From Phaffia rhodozyma (lineage: Eukaryota > Basidiomycota > Tremellomycetes > Cystofilobasidiales > Mrakiaceae), in contig JACGZH010000001.1 in NCBI GenBank assembly GCA_014706385.1, positions 1,488,001 through 1,552,000 of the forward strand: 64,000 nt of DNA. Direction: 5' to 3'. Numbering within the stretch: position 1 is the first letter of the stretch; each line of letters opens with the position of its first letter. This document shows positions 47,862 through 59,450 of the stretch, in pieces. The notes beneath the pieces were generated by a model. The model saw nothing but the letters and a program-made list of their open reading frames with translations. It made no database searches and had not been told where the DNA came from. A program made the translations under genes and the position numbers.

Positions 47862-47979
47862 AAAAATAATTTGACCCGAAGGTCTCCACTCTGATCGAAT
47901 CGTGTCATCCTTATGCAGGGGCAATGCTAATCTTCTCTGTATTGTATTCGATATTATTGATGTCCTGGTTGCCCAGGAC
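47862..47979 (-). ncRNA. U6 spliceosomal snRNA
   Basis: Read on the minus strand from about 47979. The 5' hairpin is GTCCTGG / CCAGGAC closing a GCAA tetraloop, then ATACAATACAGAGAAGATTAGC with the invariant ACAGAGA box (47934-47940), the AGC triad, and the internal stem-loop GCCCCTGCATAAGGATGACAC. Near the 3' end is a GACC-TTCG-GGTC hairpin, followed by a run of seven T (47860-47866), the Pol III terminator. Upstream, a TTAAAG element lies about 10-15 bp before the hairpin. These conserved blocks are unmistakable. I see no intron in the conserved core, unlike the mRNA-type introns known in U6 genes of some basidiomycete yeasts. Exact ends are approximate. Confidence 0.95.
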
Positions 47980-49092
47980 GAAAAGAGCTTTAAGACTGCA
48001 CAGTATGGAGGTGCAACTTTCGTTGAAACATAGATTTCTGATCTTATTTGTATTTTGTTGGAAATTCAGTAGTCTTGACATAATTTCAGTTGTGAGTTAT
48101 TATCTCCCCCTACGGCAACACTCTCAGATTTCTCTTTGCGCGGACTCCCAAGACTCTCCCGCTGAAGAGATACAGATTTCTAGCTGGGTTTCCTGTCCTT
48201 TTTTTTTCCTGGTTTCTCAGTGCATCTTATTGAGACACCTGGATGGTGTGTATGTAATTTTGGGAAATCAGTGGGGACTTAGTTGAAAACGAATGCCAAA
48301 ACGAAGAGTCTATTTTCACCCACTTATTTCGGTAGATATTCAGCAATGCTAGGGTTAATATACTATTATAACTTGTTCATTTACGGTCGCGTAGCTGGGG
48401 CTTGACAATGTGCCGAGAGAGTTCTCGAAACGAGATACCAATACACACCAGGGCACGAGATTGAACATCATGGTGGCTATGAGACGACGACTCGGAGTTT
48501 GTTTGTTTCCTTTCAAAACAACCCTTTTGAGATATTCTCGTCAACGTTTTCTTCTTGATGGCTTTTGCAATGACCTGAGCTCACAACTCTGGATCAAACA
48601 AAATACAAATACAACGTTGTTCTCCCAGTCAGACAATTTTCTTTATATCTTCGGAAGGGATTCGAAGATGATATGGAATAGAGGAAATATGGGATGAAAT
48701 GAACAAGACTATCTGCAATAAGCAGACGCCAAATCAAAGTGACACAATACATGAATATTCTTGAAGCTCGAAATTCTTCTGCTAACTTTACTCAAGATGG
48801 CGATCAAAACAATGTGATAACACAAAGTCACGATTCTTATGTTATACGTGGTTCAGATATCTAGTGTTGCCAAGAAGGCGATCGCTCCAAATCTCGTTAG
48901 TCCCAGTATGGTTAGCCAGTCGGCCAACAACCAGTCATGACACTTGATGACAAGCGCAGATAACGAACAGGAAATAGAAAACGATTGATATATAAACGAA
49001 TTGGCTTCTTCCTACAACGCATTCCCAAATCTTTCACCATCCTTCCTCCACATGCCATAGAACCTTGCGTGAGCAATTTTTGTCCCTATCCT
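47980..49092. other. intergenic region between U6 and PRP19
   Basis: About 1.1 kb. Short open frames (47924-48286 and 48410-48697, +) have no recognised domain and no splice support. The first overlaps U6 and its promoter, so it is rejected as a gene. It contains the U6 upstream promoter and the PRP19 3' UTR; nothing else is recognised. Confidence 0.45.
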
Positions 49093-51198
49093 TTACTCTT
49101 GAGCAGCAACTCCAAGGACTCGAATAGTCCTGTCGGCACCACTAAGCACAATCTCCTTTCCAAATGGTCCGAATCTAACATCAGTTAACTCGCCTGCGTT
49201 CTGGTCGTACAGCAAAGTCTCCTCCCAGGTCTTGTTCTTGAACACCCGAAGATCAGTTCCAGCGCAAGCCAAGAACTGCCCAGATGGATCAAATCGAAGG
49301 GACGAGATTTTGCCTCCTCCGGGAGCTCCAGCGGTTGGGAGGTCGATGGAATGAAGAAGCGAGAGCTTTCGAAGATCAAAGATTCCAATTGAGGATGATG
49401 CAGCATTGGCGACGGCAAGATGGTAACCGTTCTCCGAGAACGAGAGTGCTGGGATGGCAACCCCGGACTCGTTTGAGATCGTTGCTGCAAGCGATGACTT
49501 ATCACGAACATCCCAGATTCGAACAGCGCCATCGATGGTGGCTCCTCCATGAAGAAGACCATCAGGATGGACGGCGAATGAGGAATACGAATAAGAACCC
49601 TCATCAGCGGATAAAGCCTCAAAGGTCTGGACAGTGGAACCCTTCTCGATGTCATGCAAAGCCCAGGTGGCATCCATCGAGGCGGAGGCAACAAATCCCT
49701 TGGAAGGATGGAGAGCAAGCCCAGTGATGTCCTTAGTATGGGCGGCGAGTGAGTTACTCAACGACCAGTTGCCCTCCCCACCCTCCGACCAAAATTTAAC
49801 TTTTCCATCAGCTCCAGAGGAGACGGCAATCTTAGAAGCACCTTCTTCCTCTCGGAACAAAACCTGGGTGACCTTCTTGGTGTGACCTTTGAGGGTAGCA
49901 GCAACTTTGTTCGAAACTCGATCATAGATTTGAACGACTTTGTCGTTTCCACCAGTGAGGGCCAGATTTCCATCAGCAGAGATATCAAGAGCAGAAATTC
50001 CAGGAGGCTTCGTCGAGTGAAGGGAAGGAACTGTGGCAGTCTCAGTGTAGGTCGAAAGAACATCAGCTGCGATGTAACCAGATGGGATCTTGCGCTTTTT
50101 ACGGGTCGACGAGAGGCTAGTGGTTGAATCAAATAGACGACGCGTCAGCCAAAATTCCAACCAGGTACTGTCAATAATCCGATCCAAAGAAACTTACGAC
50201 TTGTGAGTAGCCTCAACCTTGGCTTTAGCATCAGCAGAAAGCTCATTTGGCGAAGAAGCCTCAGCAGTGTCCATATCCACATCTCCAGCAGCGGGAGGAG
50301 CGATACCCAGTGTGGCTTGCACAGACCCGAGGGCCCTATAATATTAATTGGGTCATGTCAGATGAGTTCTTCACAGAGGATCACACGTAAGAAAGTGAAG
50401 AGAAACCCACTCTCGAGCCTGGTCCCGCTCCTTCACAAGTCGAGCGACGACACGCAAACTGGCATCCTCTCGGTAAAGAGCGTGAGCCAATTCTTGTCTT
50501 GTCGATTGATACTGGGTTTTTAAGGCTAGAGACTCAAGCATCAAAGCATCCCATTCCGACTGGAGGGAATGAAGAAGGGAAGGGATAGAGGTGGCAGCGG
50601 AAGGACGGGGGGCGGGAACGTTGGGACCTATGGTGAACGAACGATGAATTACGATCGCACATATTCATTCGTTTTTACTTTCATTAGTTCACGGCGTATT
50701 CTGGCAGGTGGAAGAAAATATACCATTCCTACATCCATATTACTTAGAGAGATACAAAAAGAACAAACTCACTAGCTTTCACTTCGACGAGATCTTCTTT
50801 GCTCAGGGACTCCCCAGAAATGGGGTCTCGGCCGTTCTCATCTACAAGTACGTGTCGCGAAAAAAAAAACATTTAAGCCACCGGAAAGGAAGCGGTTCAT
50901 TCTTCTCGTCAGATTCTGAATGTTTTTTTTCGGCTACGCTAATTATGTAGAAGAGAGTTGAAGGCGATCAAATAACATAAAAGAAAAAGACTAACCTATG
51001 TACTTTTCAATGAGACTTTTCTCATACAGATGGCCCGACTTATTCGAGATCACTGGGTTGATAGGAGGCGTTCCCGAGACTGAAGACGAACCGCCAAAAA
51101 AAACGAGAGTTGATGAGGAAAAAAACGAAACAAAGCCTAAACGCATTCGGCGTGTATTTCTATTAGCTAAAGTGTCACTCACTAGCACAAAAGAACAT
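49093..51198 (-). CDS. PRP19: pre-mRNA-processing factor 19 (U-box ubiquitin ligase, NTC core)
   Basis: Core of the NineTeen complex that activates the spliceosome. A 16-nt first coding exon (51183-51198) joins 50996-51079 to make [20 protein letters not shown], the start of the U-box; the U-box continues [13 protein letters not shown] and [20 protein letters not shown]. Next is the central coiled-coil region ([20 protein letters not shown], then the [20 protein letters not shown] tetramerisation helix). The final exon holds the WD40 propeller with about seven blades (for example [65 protein letters not shown]) and ends [29 protein letters not shown]. Order and length fit the family. It acts in the nucleus, in the same pathway as the neighbouring U6 RNA. 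Confidence 0.96.
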
Positions 51199-51558
51199 GA
51201 CGAAGCTGGATGGAACGAAGAGGGATATGGATCGAAGAAAGTTAGAAGGTGAACAGGCGGCGAGAGATTTCCTGGGCTGAGCCCACTCAGACTTGAATTT
51301 AACTAAGTGATAAATGAGATATATGATATTGTTGAATTCATATATATCATTTGATGACAGTCAGGGTCATTCAACATCGAAGAAGGGAAGGAATCAGGTA
51401 CGCGCATAACGAAGTATAATTATAAACCAAACATCATTATAGATAGATTGAAAATTATTCTAAACTTTATGTAGGATATAGCTGTATGGGAAAAGGGATA
51501 GAATTATAAATGTGCAATATTGCGATTAAAGACAAAGCAGAATCCTAGCAAAGCTCTT
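51199..51558. other. intergenic region upstream of PRP19
   Basis: About 360 bp between PRP19 and the 3' end of the transporter gene. AT-rich, with an imperfect inverted ATATATGATATTG...ATATATCAT near 51320-51351. PRP19 promoter is expected here. Confidence 0.4.
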
Positions 51559-53887
51559 TCAAGTGTTCGAGCGAATCTTAGCTTCCACAATATTCGATTT
51601 ATCCACATAAGGTTCATACAGATCGCTTGAATCGGAAGCCCTCTCGGTCTTGTCGTCGATGTGCTCGGTCGACAATTCAGCGTCCGGCTCATTTTTGATA
51701 AGACTTTGGCTCTTAGCATTTACTCGTCGATGCCAGGCTTTGAGGATAGCAACTGTGCCCTGTGCAACAACAACCTGGGAGCCCTGGTAGAGTACACTAT
51801 ATGAAGTTGAAAAGCAATTAGTGATATGTTATGACAAGTCTAGGATAGCTGAAAAAAAAAGAATATAAACATACAGCTGTTACCATAAAGAACAAACGAA
51901 ACCGAAATGAGATCGATGAGCTTCTGATTCAACCAGAAAGATGAAGCAACCAGACATACAGGGATGGTAATTTTTCCTCTATCAAAGGTCGAAAGTCCTC
52001 CGTAGAGAATTTGGGATACAGGACCTCCCAGAACGATACCTGGTTGATTTGGATAACAAACAAAGCAAGATTGGCTCTCAGATCGTGATGTGGTGTCCAG
52101 ATCACCTCCATGACGAACCTTTAGCCGCGCCACAAAATAGAAGAGCAATTGTCGTCTCTGCATCCATCAACTTTTTCTCCTCCCACCACCCGGTGGACGT
52201 ATGATTCGTCTTGTCCTCACCCTCTAATAGGTGGGCTGGAGGTTGCGAGAGACGATCATCCTGAAGAAATGAAGGCATAGGTATAATTCGGGCTATCGTA
52301 AATAGCATGCAACTGAAGAAGATGTAAAGAATGATGTTCAGAAGAACCACTAGGGTGACCTGATGAAGATAATGAAAGTGTGAGACTGTAAGAATATGAC
52401 TAGATGTGAAGAAGAAAGAAGGGACGTCTCTCACAGTGGATCCAGAGAGAGCCTCGAATGAGCCCGAGTAGAAGGCGTTGCAAAATGTTGACCTGAGAGA
52501 TTGTGCTTGAGTACTCGGAAAGAGATGATACGTTGAAGAGACTAAGGCTCACCAGATGATTCCAATCAAGCAAAGACTACTTAGTTTCGCTAGCTTTACC
52601 TTGAGTCTCCACTTCCTGATAAATGTCGGCCACAACCACTGAATCACCTCTCCAACAAATAGTGGGATGAACACAGTGAGCCCCAACTGCTCAGAGACCT
52701 GTCGATAAATTTCGCCTACTCCTCCCGATCCAGACGGAGTTGGCGATCCGAATGCCCATGTTTCAGATGTTGATAAGAACATTTTTAAGAGCGCGGGTGA
52801 AAGGAAGGTTCCTTGAGACAAAAGTAGAAGTATGAGTATGTCTGTTGACCGAGAGAAGAACAAAATAACCTCTAAATTACCTATCAGATTTCCTATCAAG
52901 ACTTCTATGGTCGCTGCCGATTGATCTCCTTCAGCCTGTCCAGTCATAACGACATTACTGATTGATATAAATTGAGAACTGTTAATATTGCTCACTCGCA
53001 TCCGAGATATGTGATATATGAAGAATAAGAACGAACCTGCTAACGGTAGTAGGTAAGCAACCCATAAGCACCATTCCCACAAGAGCCCATCTGTCGAACC
53101 TCTCGAAATTAGGGTCCGATGCTCGAACAGCATTGACGATACCAAAAACCAGGGCAGGAAAGATGAAGAAGCAAGTAATATGAGTGACAACATGGAGACG
53201 CCAATCAAGAGCTCGTTTATAGACTGTTGAAAAGTTGAAAGATTGGGGTGTTAGTGAGATCTGACTTCGGCTATGAGCGAAATGAAAAACTTGAACGAAC
53301 GGTGTGCAAGCGGTAAAGAGAGTCCAGATATGAAGAAGATGATGGCAACCAAGAGGTACTTGATAGTATATTCCTATTGTGGGAGACAGGACCTTAGTAC
53401 ACAGAAAGACAATTGTTTTTCTCAAACGCAAGCCAGTCTAGACATACAGCTCTTATCCTGATAGAAATGAGTTGGTAGTTGATTGAGAAGGGTCAGCGTT
53501 TCATGAGCTTTGGACTCGGAGTGTTTCGTCTATACATACGGGCCGCCGTTTCGACCTGCATTTGGAAAGAAGTGAGCGAGCAATCTAGATTGTAGTTGAG
53601 TTCAATGAGTCGCATGCGTTAGAATCAAGCGAGAAGAGGCGGCTAGAACATGTATATGGTGAGCGACTCGCATCACAATGACTATACCAAGGAGAAACCT
53701 GATTTGAGTTTGGATGGAACGGATATCAATCATCCAAACCGACCACAACAAACACGAAAGTGCCAGACACGAACCATTGATCAATAAGAAATCCTCCTCC
53801 GCGTTTCAATCCATTCCATACTCGCAGTATCGTTCCAGGAGCCTTGAAACTGCTGTGAGTATCTTTAGGGACCTCTTTCTTGGACAT
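51559..53887 (-). CDS. Rch1/SLC10A7-like membrane protein (bile acid:Na symporter fold)
   Basis: Integral plasma-membrane protein of the SBF-like family; yeast Rch1 and vertebrate SLC10A7 restrain calcium influx. It starts MSKKEVPKDTHSSFKAPGTI with a cytosolic tail and the segment WNGLKRGGGFLIDQW. Hydrophobic segments follow, then the hallmark crossover motif GCLPTTVSSNVVMTGQAEGD (family: CPTTVSSNVVxTxxAxGN), IEVLIGNLIG then TFLSPALLKMFLS. Later come FIPLFVGEVIQWLWPTFIRK, KLSSLCLIGIIW, and the second hallmark LLFCGAAKG joined to IVLGGPVSQILYGGLSTFDR and GKITIPVCLVASS. The C-terminal cytosolic tail from the last exon is acidic and polar (SQSLIKNEPDAELSTEHIDD). About ten exons. Family call is clear; ion specificity is not shown by sequence. 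Divergent from RPF2, 294 bp apart. Confidence 0.87.
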
Positions 53888-54181
53888 TGAAAGTGGGTGG
53901 TGATCTACAAGAGCTGAAAAGAGGAGCTCATTTCATACATATCGATCTTTATTGAATGCAATAAAAAAGGAGCGAATTGAGCAGGTAATATTGCGATTTG
54001 TTTGTCATCGGCTCTGAGCGAAGGCCCATATTTGCCCAACTGTTTGGTTTCATCTGGGGTCAAAAATTTGTGGCAAGTCCGACAATATTGCCAGAAATTG
54101 AGAAACGCAAACCACTAGGACCGTCTTCCACAACCGCGTTTTCTACTGTAGTCTTTCATAAAACAGACATACTCCCAAGAG
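53888..54181. promoter_or_regulatory. divergent promoter, Rch1-like and RPF2 genes
   Basis: About 290 bp shared by head-to-head genes. I see no CACGTG box here, unlike several other divergent promoters in the window. Confidence 0.4.
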
Positions 54182-55525
54182 ATGATCCGAACTGTGTAAG
54201 TGGTGGAATTGAAGTCATGGTTTCTTGAAGAGTTGTTTTTGATCAGTTGTCACTTCTTGCTTATTCTTTGTTCCCTCATATGCCATGTGTAGCAAACCCA
54301 AGAACGCCCGAGCGAAGCGAGCTTTAGAGGAACGAGAGGCCAAGGTGGTCGAGAACCCTAAGACTGCAATCTTCGTCAGAGGAAATCAGATCAGTGAAAG
54401 AGTCGGAGTTGCTCTCAAAGAGCTCGTGAGTGAATGATGTTCTATACAAGTTGACGTATGGTCATCACTCTGTTTTGCATGTTCTAACTATCGTCTCTTG
54501 CGTAAACCTTTGCCTGTCGTTGAATTAGGCCATGCTCAAGCGACCGGACAGCATAAACTTTTCCAAGAAGAATGATATTCACCCTTTTGAGTCCACCGAG
54601 TCCCTCGAGTTTTGGTCATCGAAGAACGACGCCTCACTCTACTGTGTTGGTCTGCATTCTAAAAAGAGGCCGCATGATTTGGTGTTTGCCAGGATGTTTG
54701 ACGGCAAGGTATTGGACATGATGGAGCTGGGAATCGAAATGGCTCAGGGCATGGCTGAGTTCAAGGTTAGTTTTAGATTTTGATCAGTACAGATAGCTGA
54801 TTTCTACAGCATATTCTGAATAGAATGGTAAAACTAATAACTTTTGTTTTCGTGGCAATTCGAACCTGCCCAGACCCCCAAATCCACTCCTGGTCACCGA
54901 CCTTTGTTTCATTTTGCGTCTCCTCTATTCGAAACCCATCCTGCCATGATTCAGTTCAAGTCTCTCCTCCTTGATTTCTTCAACGGTCATGCTCTCGAAC
55001 ACGTCCATCTTGCTGGTCTCGAGCATGTTATCTCCATTACTGCCGGTCCTCTCCCGCCTTTGCCCTCTACCACTTCGTCGTCTGTTTCAGTATCAGAAGC
55101 TTCTACTTTGCCCATCATCCATTTCCGAACTTCTACCATCCGACTACTTCACTCTGGAACTAGAATCCCTCGAATGGAACTCTCGCCTATGGGGCCAAAC
55201 TTTGATTTCAAGATCAGAAGACGTCAAGAGGCGGATGAGGATATGTGGAAGCAAGCAATGAAAAAGCCCAAGTTGGACAAGAAGGACGTCGAGAAGGGGT
55301 TGGGAAAGAAGAGAAAGAACATCGAGACCGACGAGATGGGAGACAAGGTTGGACGACTCCACATGGGAAGTCAGGATCTTGGAAAGCTACAGTACGTTTT
55401 CTTTCTCCCGTTCCTGTCGATCTTCACCCACAAAGTTTTCGAGTCTGATTTCGGATGATCTTTTTAGAACGAGGAAGATGAAGGGTCTCAGGAAAACGTC
55501 TGGGGGCGCATCAGAAGACGCATAA
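54182..55525 (+). CDS. RPF2: ribosome biogenesis factor Rpf2 (Brix domain)
   Basis: Nucleolar 60S assembly factor that, with Rrs1, loads 5S RNP. The first exon MIRTV splices with a GTAAGT donor to KPKNARAKRALEEREAKVVE, the typical Rpf2 N-terminus. The Brix domain runs KTAIFVRGNQISERVGVALK, LAMLKRPDSINFSKKNDIHP, LEFWSSKNDASLYCVGLHSK, KRPHDLVFARMFDGKVLDMM and, in the next exon, SLLLDFFNGHALEHVHLAGL. IPRMELSPMGPNFDFKIRRR closes the domain. The C-terminal tail is Lys-rich (KPKLDKKDVEKGLGKKRKN) and ends MKGLRKTSGGASEDA after a last small intron. A Ser/Thr/Val insert (PSTTSSSVSVSEASTLPIIH) sits inside the domain. Family call is secure. Confidence 0.95.
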
Positions 55526-56010
55526 TTCAGTATTTATATAGCATGATTATTCAACCGTCATGTACTCATTCAACGATCAAGCGTTGTGTGTTGTAGTTGT
55601 AACTAGCATCATTTGGCATTGAGAGGGAAGAGCAAACCGAGCGAAGTTGTGTCTTCTATGTGCGCCAACTAGAACTCAGAACCTCTGGTATCAGAGTGTA
55701 GACTAAATTAAATTTCATGAGACACAGTAAGCGAGGTAATGTTCAGTTGAGGTTGATGAGGACAGATAGGAGTAACACCTAAAAAGTTGCCTTTTTATCT
55801 TATACCACATATCAAATATTTTGTCTATGTATGATAGCCGGCTTATTGTTCCGACATCCTGTTTTCTCTATGTTTTCTCTATGTTTTCTACAACAGCCTG
55901 TTGTGCAACAGTTATACAGACAACCTCATCCTTCTGATCTCTGGTGGCTCTTTTCTTTCTCTTCCATTGACACTGGCTCTATTAAAACTCCCTGCAGTGT
56001 CTTGTCCTCC
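55526..56010. other. intergenic region between RPF2 and the SUZ gene
   Basis: About 485 bp. TTTTCTCTATG is duplicated at 55861-55886. No coding feature; it should contain the RPF2 3' UTR and the SUZ-gene promoter. Confidence 0.4.
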
Positions 56011-57087
56011 ATGTCTATGCCTATAGTCCCAACAGGCAGTTCTGTCGACGTCGAAGATTGGGAGACCCAAGTACGTTGTCACTTTTCTTTGTATTCTGAT
56101 TTTTGGTTACCCAACCATATCGTTGGAGAAGCACTTGGCCGACCCATTTCTTTGTTTGCTTTGGTTCTGTCAATCCTTATGTTTGCATGGGTGTGTTTGT
56201 TGGCTGTGGAAAATAAATGTCCTAGACAGAACTGAACCCCAGATCAAATGTATTTGTACCCAACCGGACTGAGGTTCCTCTTCCTCCGTCTCGTATGGTA
56301 CCAACGACCATTCTAGTAGATGAGAACAATGCTCAGAACGAATTCGATGAATGGACCAGAACTCCATCAGGACCTTCAGCAGCAAGGACAACGGCTTGTG
56401 GATGGGATCAAAACCGTCAGATCTGGGAAGCTGCGTATGTGACTTCTTGTCCTCCTATTCACGACTTGTTCTACTTCTTCAGATGCCTCTCTCCTAATTT
56501 TGCCGCTCTCTTTGGTTTCCTTTCTCTTACTCGTTCTTTATAGAAATACTCCAGCTCCACTTATGTATTCCCATAATTTCCCGTCTCTGCACGACGGGTC
56601 CAACTCGACATTCGCCCGTCGATCCACTGGCCCTTCTCCTGTTTTCAATCCTCCTTATACGCCTCAATATGGCATGTACCTCAACCCAAACACCAATTTC
56701 AGCATTCCACCTGGCACTGTTTCACAGTCGAGTCCAACACCCAAAATCACACTTCTTAAGAGACCTACGAACTCAACCAATAACTCCCCTGGTGGGAGTA
56801 GAGGAACCACGCCGCCTGCTGGAGCGGGTAGGTCTTTGACTGAAAGAGAGGAAGAATATAGAAAGGCTAGGGAGAGGATATTCGCTACGGGGACCACAGA
56901 TTCGGGGACAAAGCCTTCACGAGGTTCTGGGGATGGAAGCAAAAACCATAATGCGGCAAAAGAAGGGAATGGAGGATCGAGTAGCATACATAGACAACCG
57001 ACAGGTCCTTCGGCTAATGGATCTTCAGGATTTGGTTCAAATAGCTCCAGTCGGAGCGGAAGTGGCAGAGGCAGGCCGCGCGGTTGA
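56011..57087 (+). CDS. SUZ-domain protein
   Basis: Starts MSMPIVPTGSSVDVEDWETQ (exon 56011-56070), then TELNPRSNVFVPNRTEVPLP, then a low-complexity region rich in Pro, Ser, Asn and Gly. The diagnostic SUZ segment lies near the middle of the last exon: PKITLLKRPTNSTNN, followed after a Gly/Pro/Thr loop by RSLTEREEEYRKARERIFAT. The C-terminus is Gly/Ser/Arg-rich (SSSRSGSGRGRPRG). By family knowledge SUZ motifs bind RNA and occur in R3H-SUZ and mRNA-regulating proteins; I see no R3H domain here. Function in this fungus is unknown. The stop is at 57085-57087 and only about 135 bp separate it from the convergent DPH7 gene. Confidence 0.8.
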
Positions 57088-57222
57088 TTCTTGTCTTTCC
57101 ATTACCTCTCGTCTAATTTCTTTCGTTGGTTTCGTCTTCGTACATAAATATGTTCAATTAGATGTAGCAACCTCTGATGCGTACCTGCGAGGCAAGAGAC
57201 AAAGGTAGAATATCAAGGCAGA

Positions 57223-59113
57223 TCATGCTCTCCATAGATGCAACGCATGGTCGTAGAACGACGCGCTACCCACTAACGATCCTTCCTTTCCCTCTTCAAC
57301 AGCTGCGCTACTCCAGTCTACTCCATACGCCAAACTCTCATGACCGTCAAACCTCGTCAGAAGCTCCAAGCTTTGAAGTTTCCATTCTGCCTCTCCGTCG
57401 TTCTGATCAGTTCTCTCGACAGTTGAACCGTCGAGTCTGATGACTTTGAAGCCATCGTGCATGCATGCAACGAGAAGGTCGTTCTGTCTGGATTGAGACG
57501 GGTGCCATTTGATTCGCCAGGCACCTCCTCCTATGGGGATTGGATCGACAAGTGGTCGGAGTGGGTATCGAGGATCAAGTAACGTGACAGTTTCGTTGTA
57601 GCTTCATGTTTTCATAAACCAAGGATTATGGAGAAAAGTTGAAAGATTGATGTCAAATCGAGTATTCCTGCGAAATTTGATCGAAAACAGGAGAATCACC
57701 CGCTTACGATCCGACAGCAATTAGGTTGGGTTTATGAGGAGAAGTCTGGATGCATGTCACGCCCGCATCGAATCTATGAATTGAGAGTGAAGATTACAAA
57801 ATATCAGTCTTCGATAAAGACAAACGAACTTCCAGACGACAACTCACCTCTTGTTGGTCCAGATTGGTTGGTCGTCCTCGGCCGACCTGACATCCCAAGC
57901 TTTAAGCTTACAATCATCTCCGCCTTAAAACAATGAGAGCGCACAGTGGTGTTTGACATGAGCTTGGATAGAATTTTCTTCGAATAAAGAAGAGGGCGTG
58001 GGGCAGATGATGCCATGCATACCAGAGTACAGAATGTTTTGGTTCCAGCCGTCCCAGGAAGCAACCCAGGGTTCAAAATCGTGCGCTTTCCACGTTCTTT
58101 CCACCTCTAGTTCTCCGGTTGAAGTGTATTTCAGATGAGAAAGTTCCATCGAAGAGAGCGAAGTGATTAGGGAAGCCGAAGAGGCACTAACAACGTGGTT
58201 GTATATGTGTGTTTATGAGTGTTATATCGTCAAGAACGAAGTCCATTCATTTAGCTAGACAGGGAGAGAGGGAGAAACGTACGGGTTTACCCTATTGGAC
58301 CAGTCTAAAGAGAGAACGAGAGTTTTTGGGTCGGTCACCTGAAGAGTTTGAACCTCCACAAGTTTATTCTAGATTATTTCCGGGGGTATGTGAAGGATAA
58401 TGTCAAACTTTGTCCAGATTGAAGAAGGCAAGAAAGGAAAGGGGCGAACGAGAGTATCGTCCCATCTATGGGTGACCAGTCGACCTTCTGCATCGGCGAT
58501 CCCGAGAATGGAAGGTTCCGATGGATCAGAAGTAGGTTTCCTAAGCTCAAACATAGGTCATTGCGAGTGAGATACATATGCAGACTGATATGCTAGTCAA
58601 ACCGAACGAGATTTCTCTGTTTGCTTTCAAAAAGACGAACCAACCATTTCATGTCCAAGATGGCAGGTCCTTCGATTCTTTGAAGCTCCTCCCTGATGCG
58701 GACAGAAAAGAATAAAAAGTAGACAGACTGTCAAGTCGACAGCGCAAGTTTATCAAGCTGAGCGAGAAAACTCGAACTTACATACCTTGGCCGTCAGTTC
58801 TGTAGACCAAGCATCGGCCTTTCCTCTTTGCGGCAGGTGTACGCGTTGGCTCACCATCGTCACTCTCGTCTCCTGACCCGTTGCTTTCCTTGACAGCAGT
58901 CTGTTCCACAGGTTTCTCTAACTGATAGGTCCCAACAGCAAAGATATCTGGATGTCTATGTGAGAACTCTACTGAGTCGGCAGAGTACACCGTATCGATA
59001 TAGGCGAGTGAGGAAGCTTTGAAAGGTGAAGAAGTAGCGAAAGATCATCAGCGAATGAGGACTATGACAAAAAAGAAATTTTCGTATAATCCACTGGACA
59101 AATCACCTTCCAT
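57223..59113 (-). CDS. DPH7: diphthine methyltransferase Dph7 (WD40, diphthamide pathway)
   Basis: WD40-repeat enzyme that removes the methyl ester from methylated diphthine on eEF2 before amidation. The first exon MEA (from 59113) joins ASSLAYIDTVYSADSVEFSH, RHPDIFAVGTYQLEKP, which is the family N-terminal signature (DTVYSADSVE...VGTYQL). Middle exons give blades such as ILGIADAEGRLVTHRWDDT and LSHLKYTSTGELEVERTWKA, AHDFEPWVASWDGWNQNILY. The C-terminal exon has GGAWRIKWHP, LLVACMHDGFKVIRLDG, LAYGVDWSSAAVEEGKEG and ends ASFYDHALHLWRA, matching the conserved SFYDH.LH.W end. About seven exons. Cytosolic by family knowledge. Divergent from HMG-CoA synthase, 337 bp apart. Confidence 0.88.
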
Positions 59114-59450
59114 CGTGTCCTCCAAGAGGGTTTCGTCTGAAACGTAAGGACGAGGTATTGATAGATGATTGACCTTGAGTACGCGGATGGACAAGGAACG
59201 AGCCCACTCCCAGGGCTATGTAACACCACACGTGACTCCACTTGAATTGCGGCAGATAAACGAAGTCTTACGATCGGACGACTTTGTAACCATTTAGTTA
59301 TTTACCCGTCTTGTTTTCTTACTTTGATCGTCCCATTTTAGACACAAAAAAAGAAGCCAGAAGAGAAAAGAATAAAACGTCTACCGTGTTCTCTCCGAAT
59401 TCTTACCACACCCACAAAACCATACACAATCTCAATCTAGATATCCAGTT
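59114..59450. promoter_or_regulatory. divergent promoter, DPH7 and HMG-CoA synthase
   Basis: About 337 bp head-to-head. A CACGTG box at 59229-59234 (CACACGTGACTCC context). No obvious sterol-response element was found by eye. Confidence 0.45.

Noticed and set aside
47924..48286. 120-residue hydrophobic frame on the + strand
   Set aside because: Overlaps the U6 gene and its upstream promoter, and has no recognisable domain.
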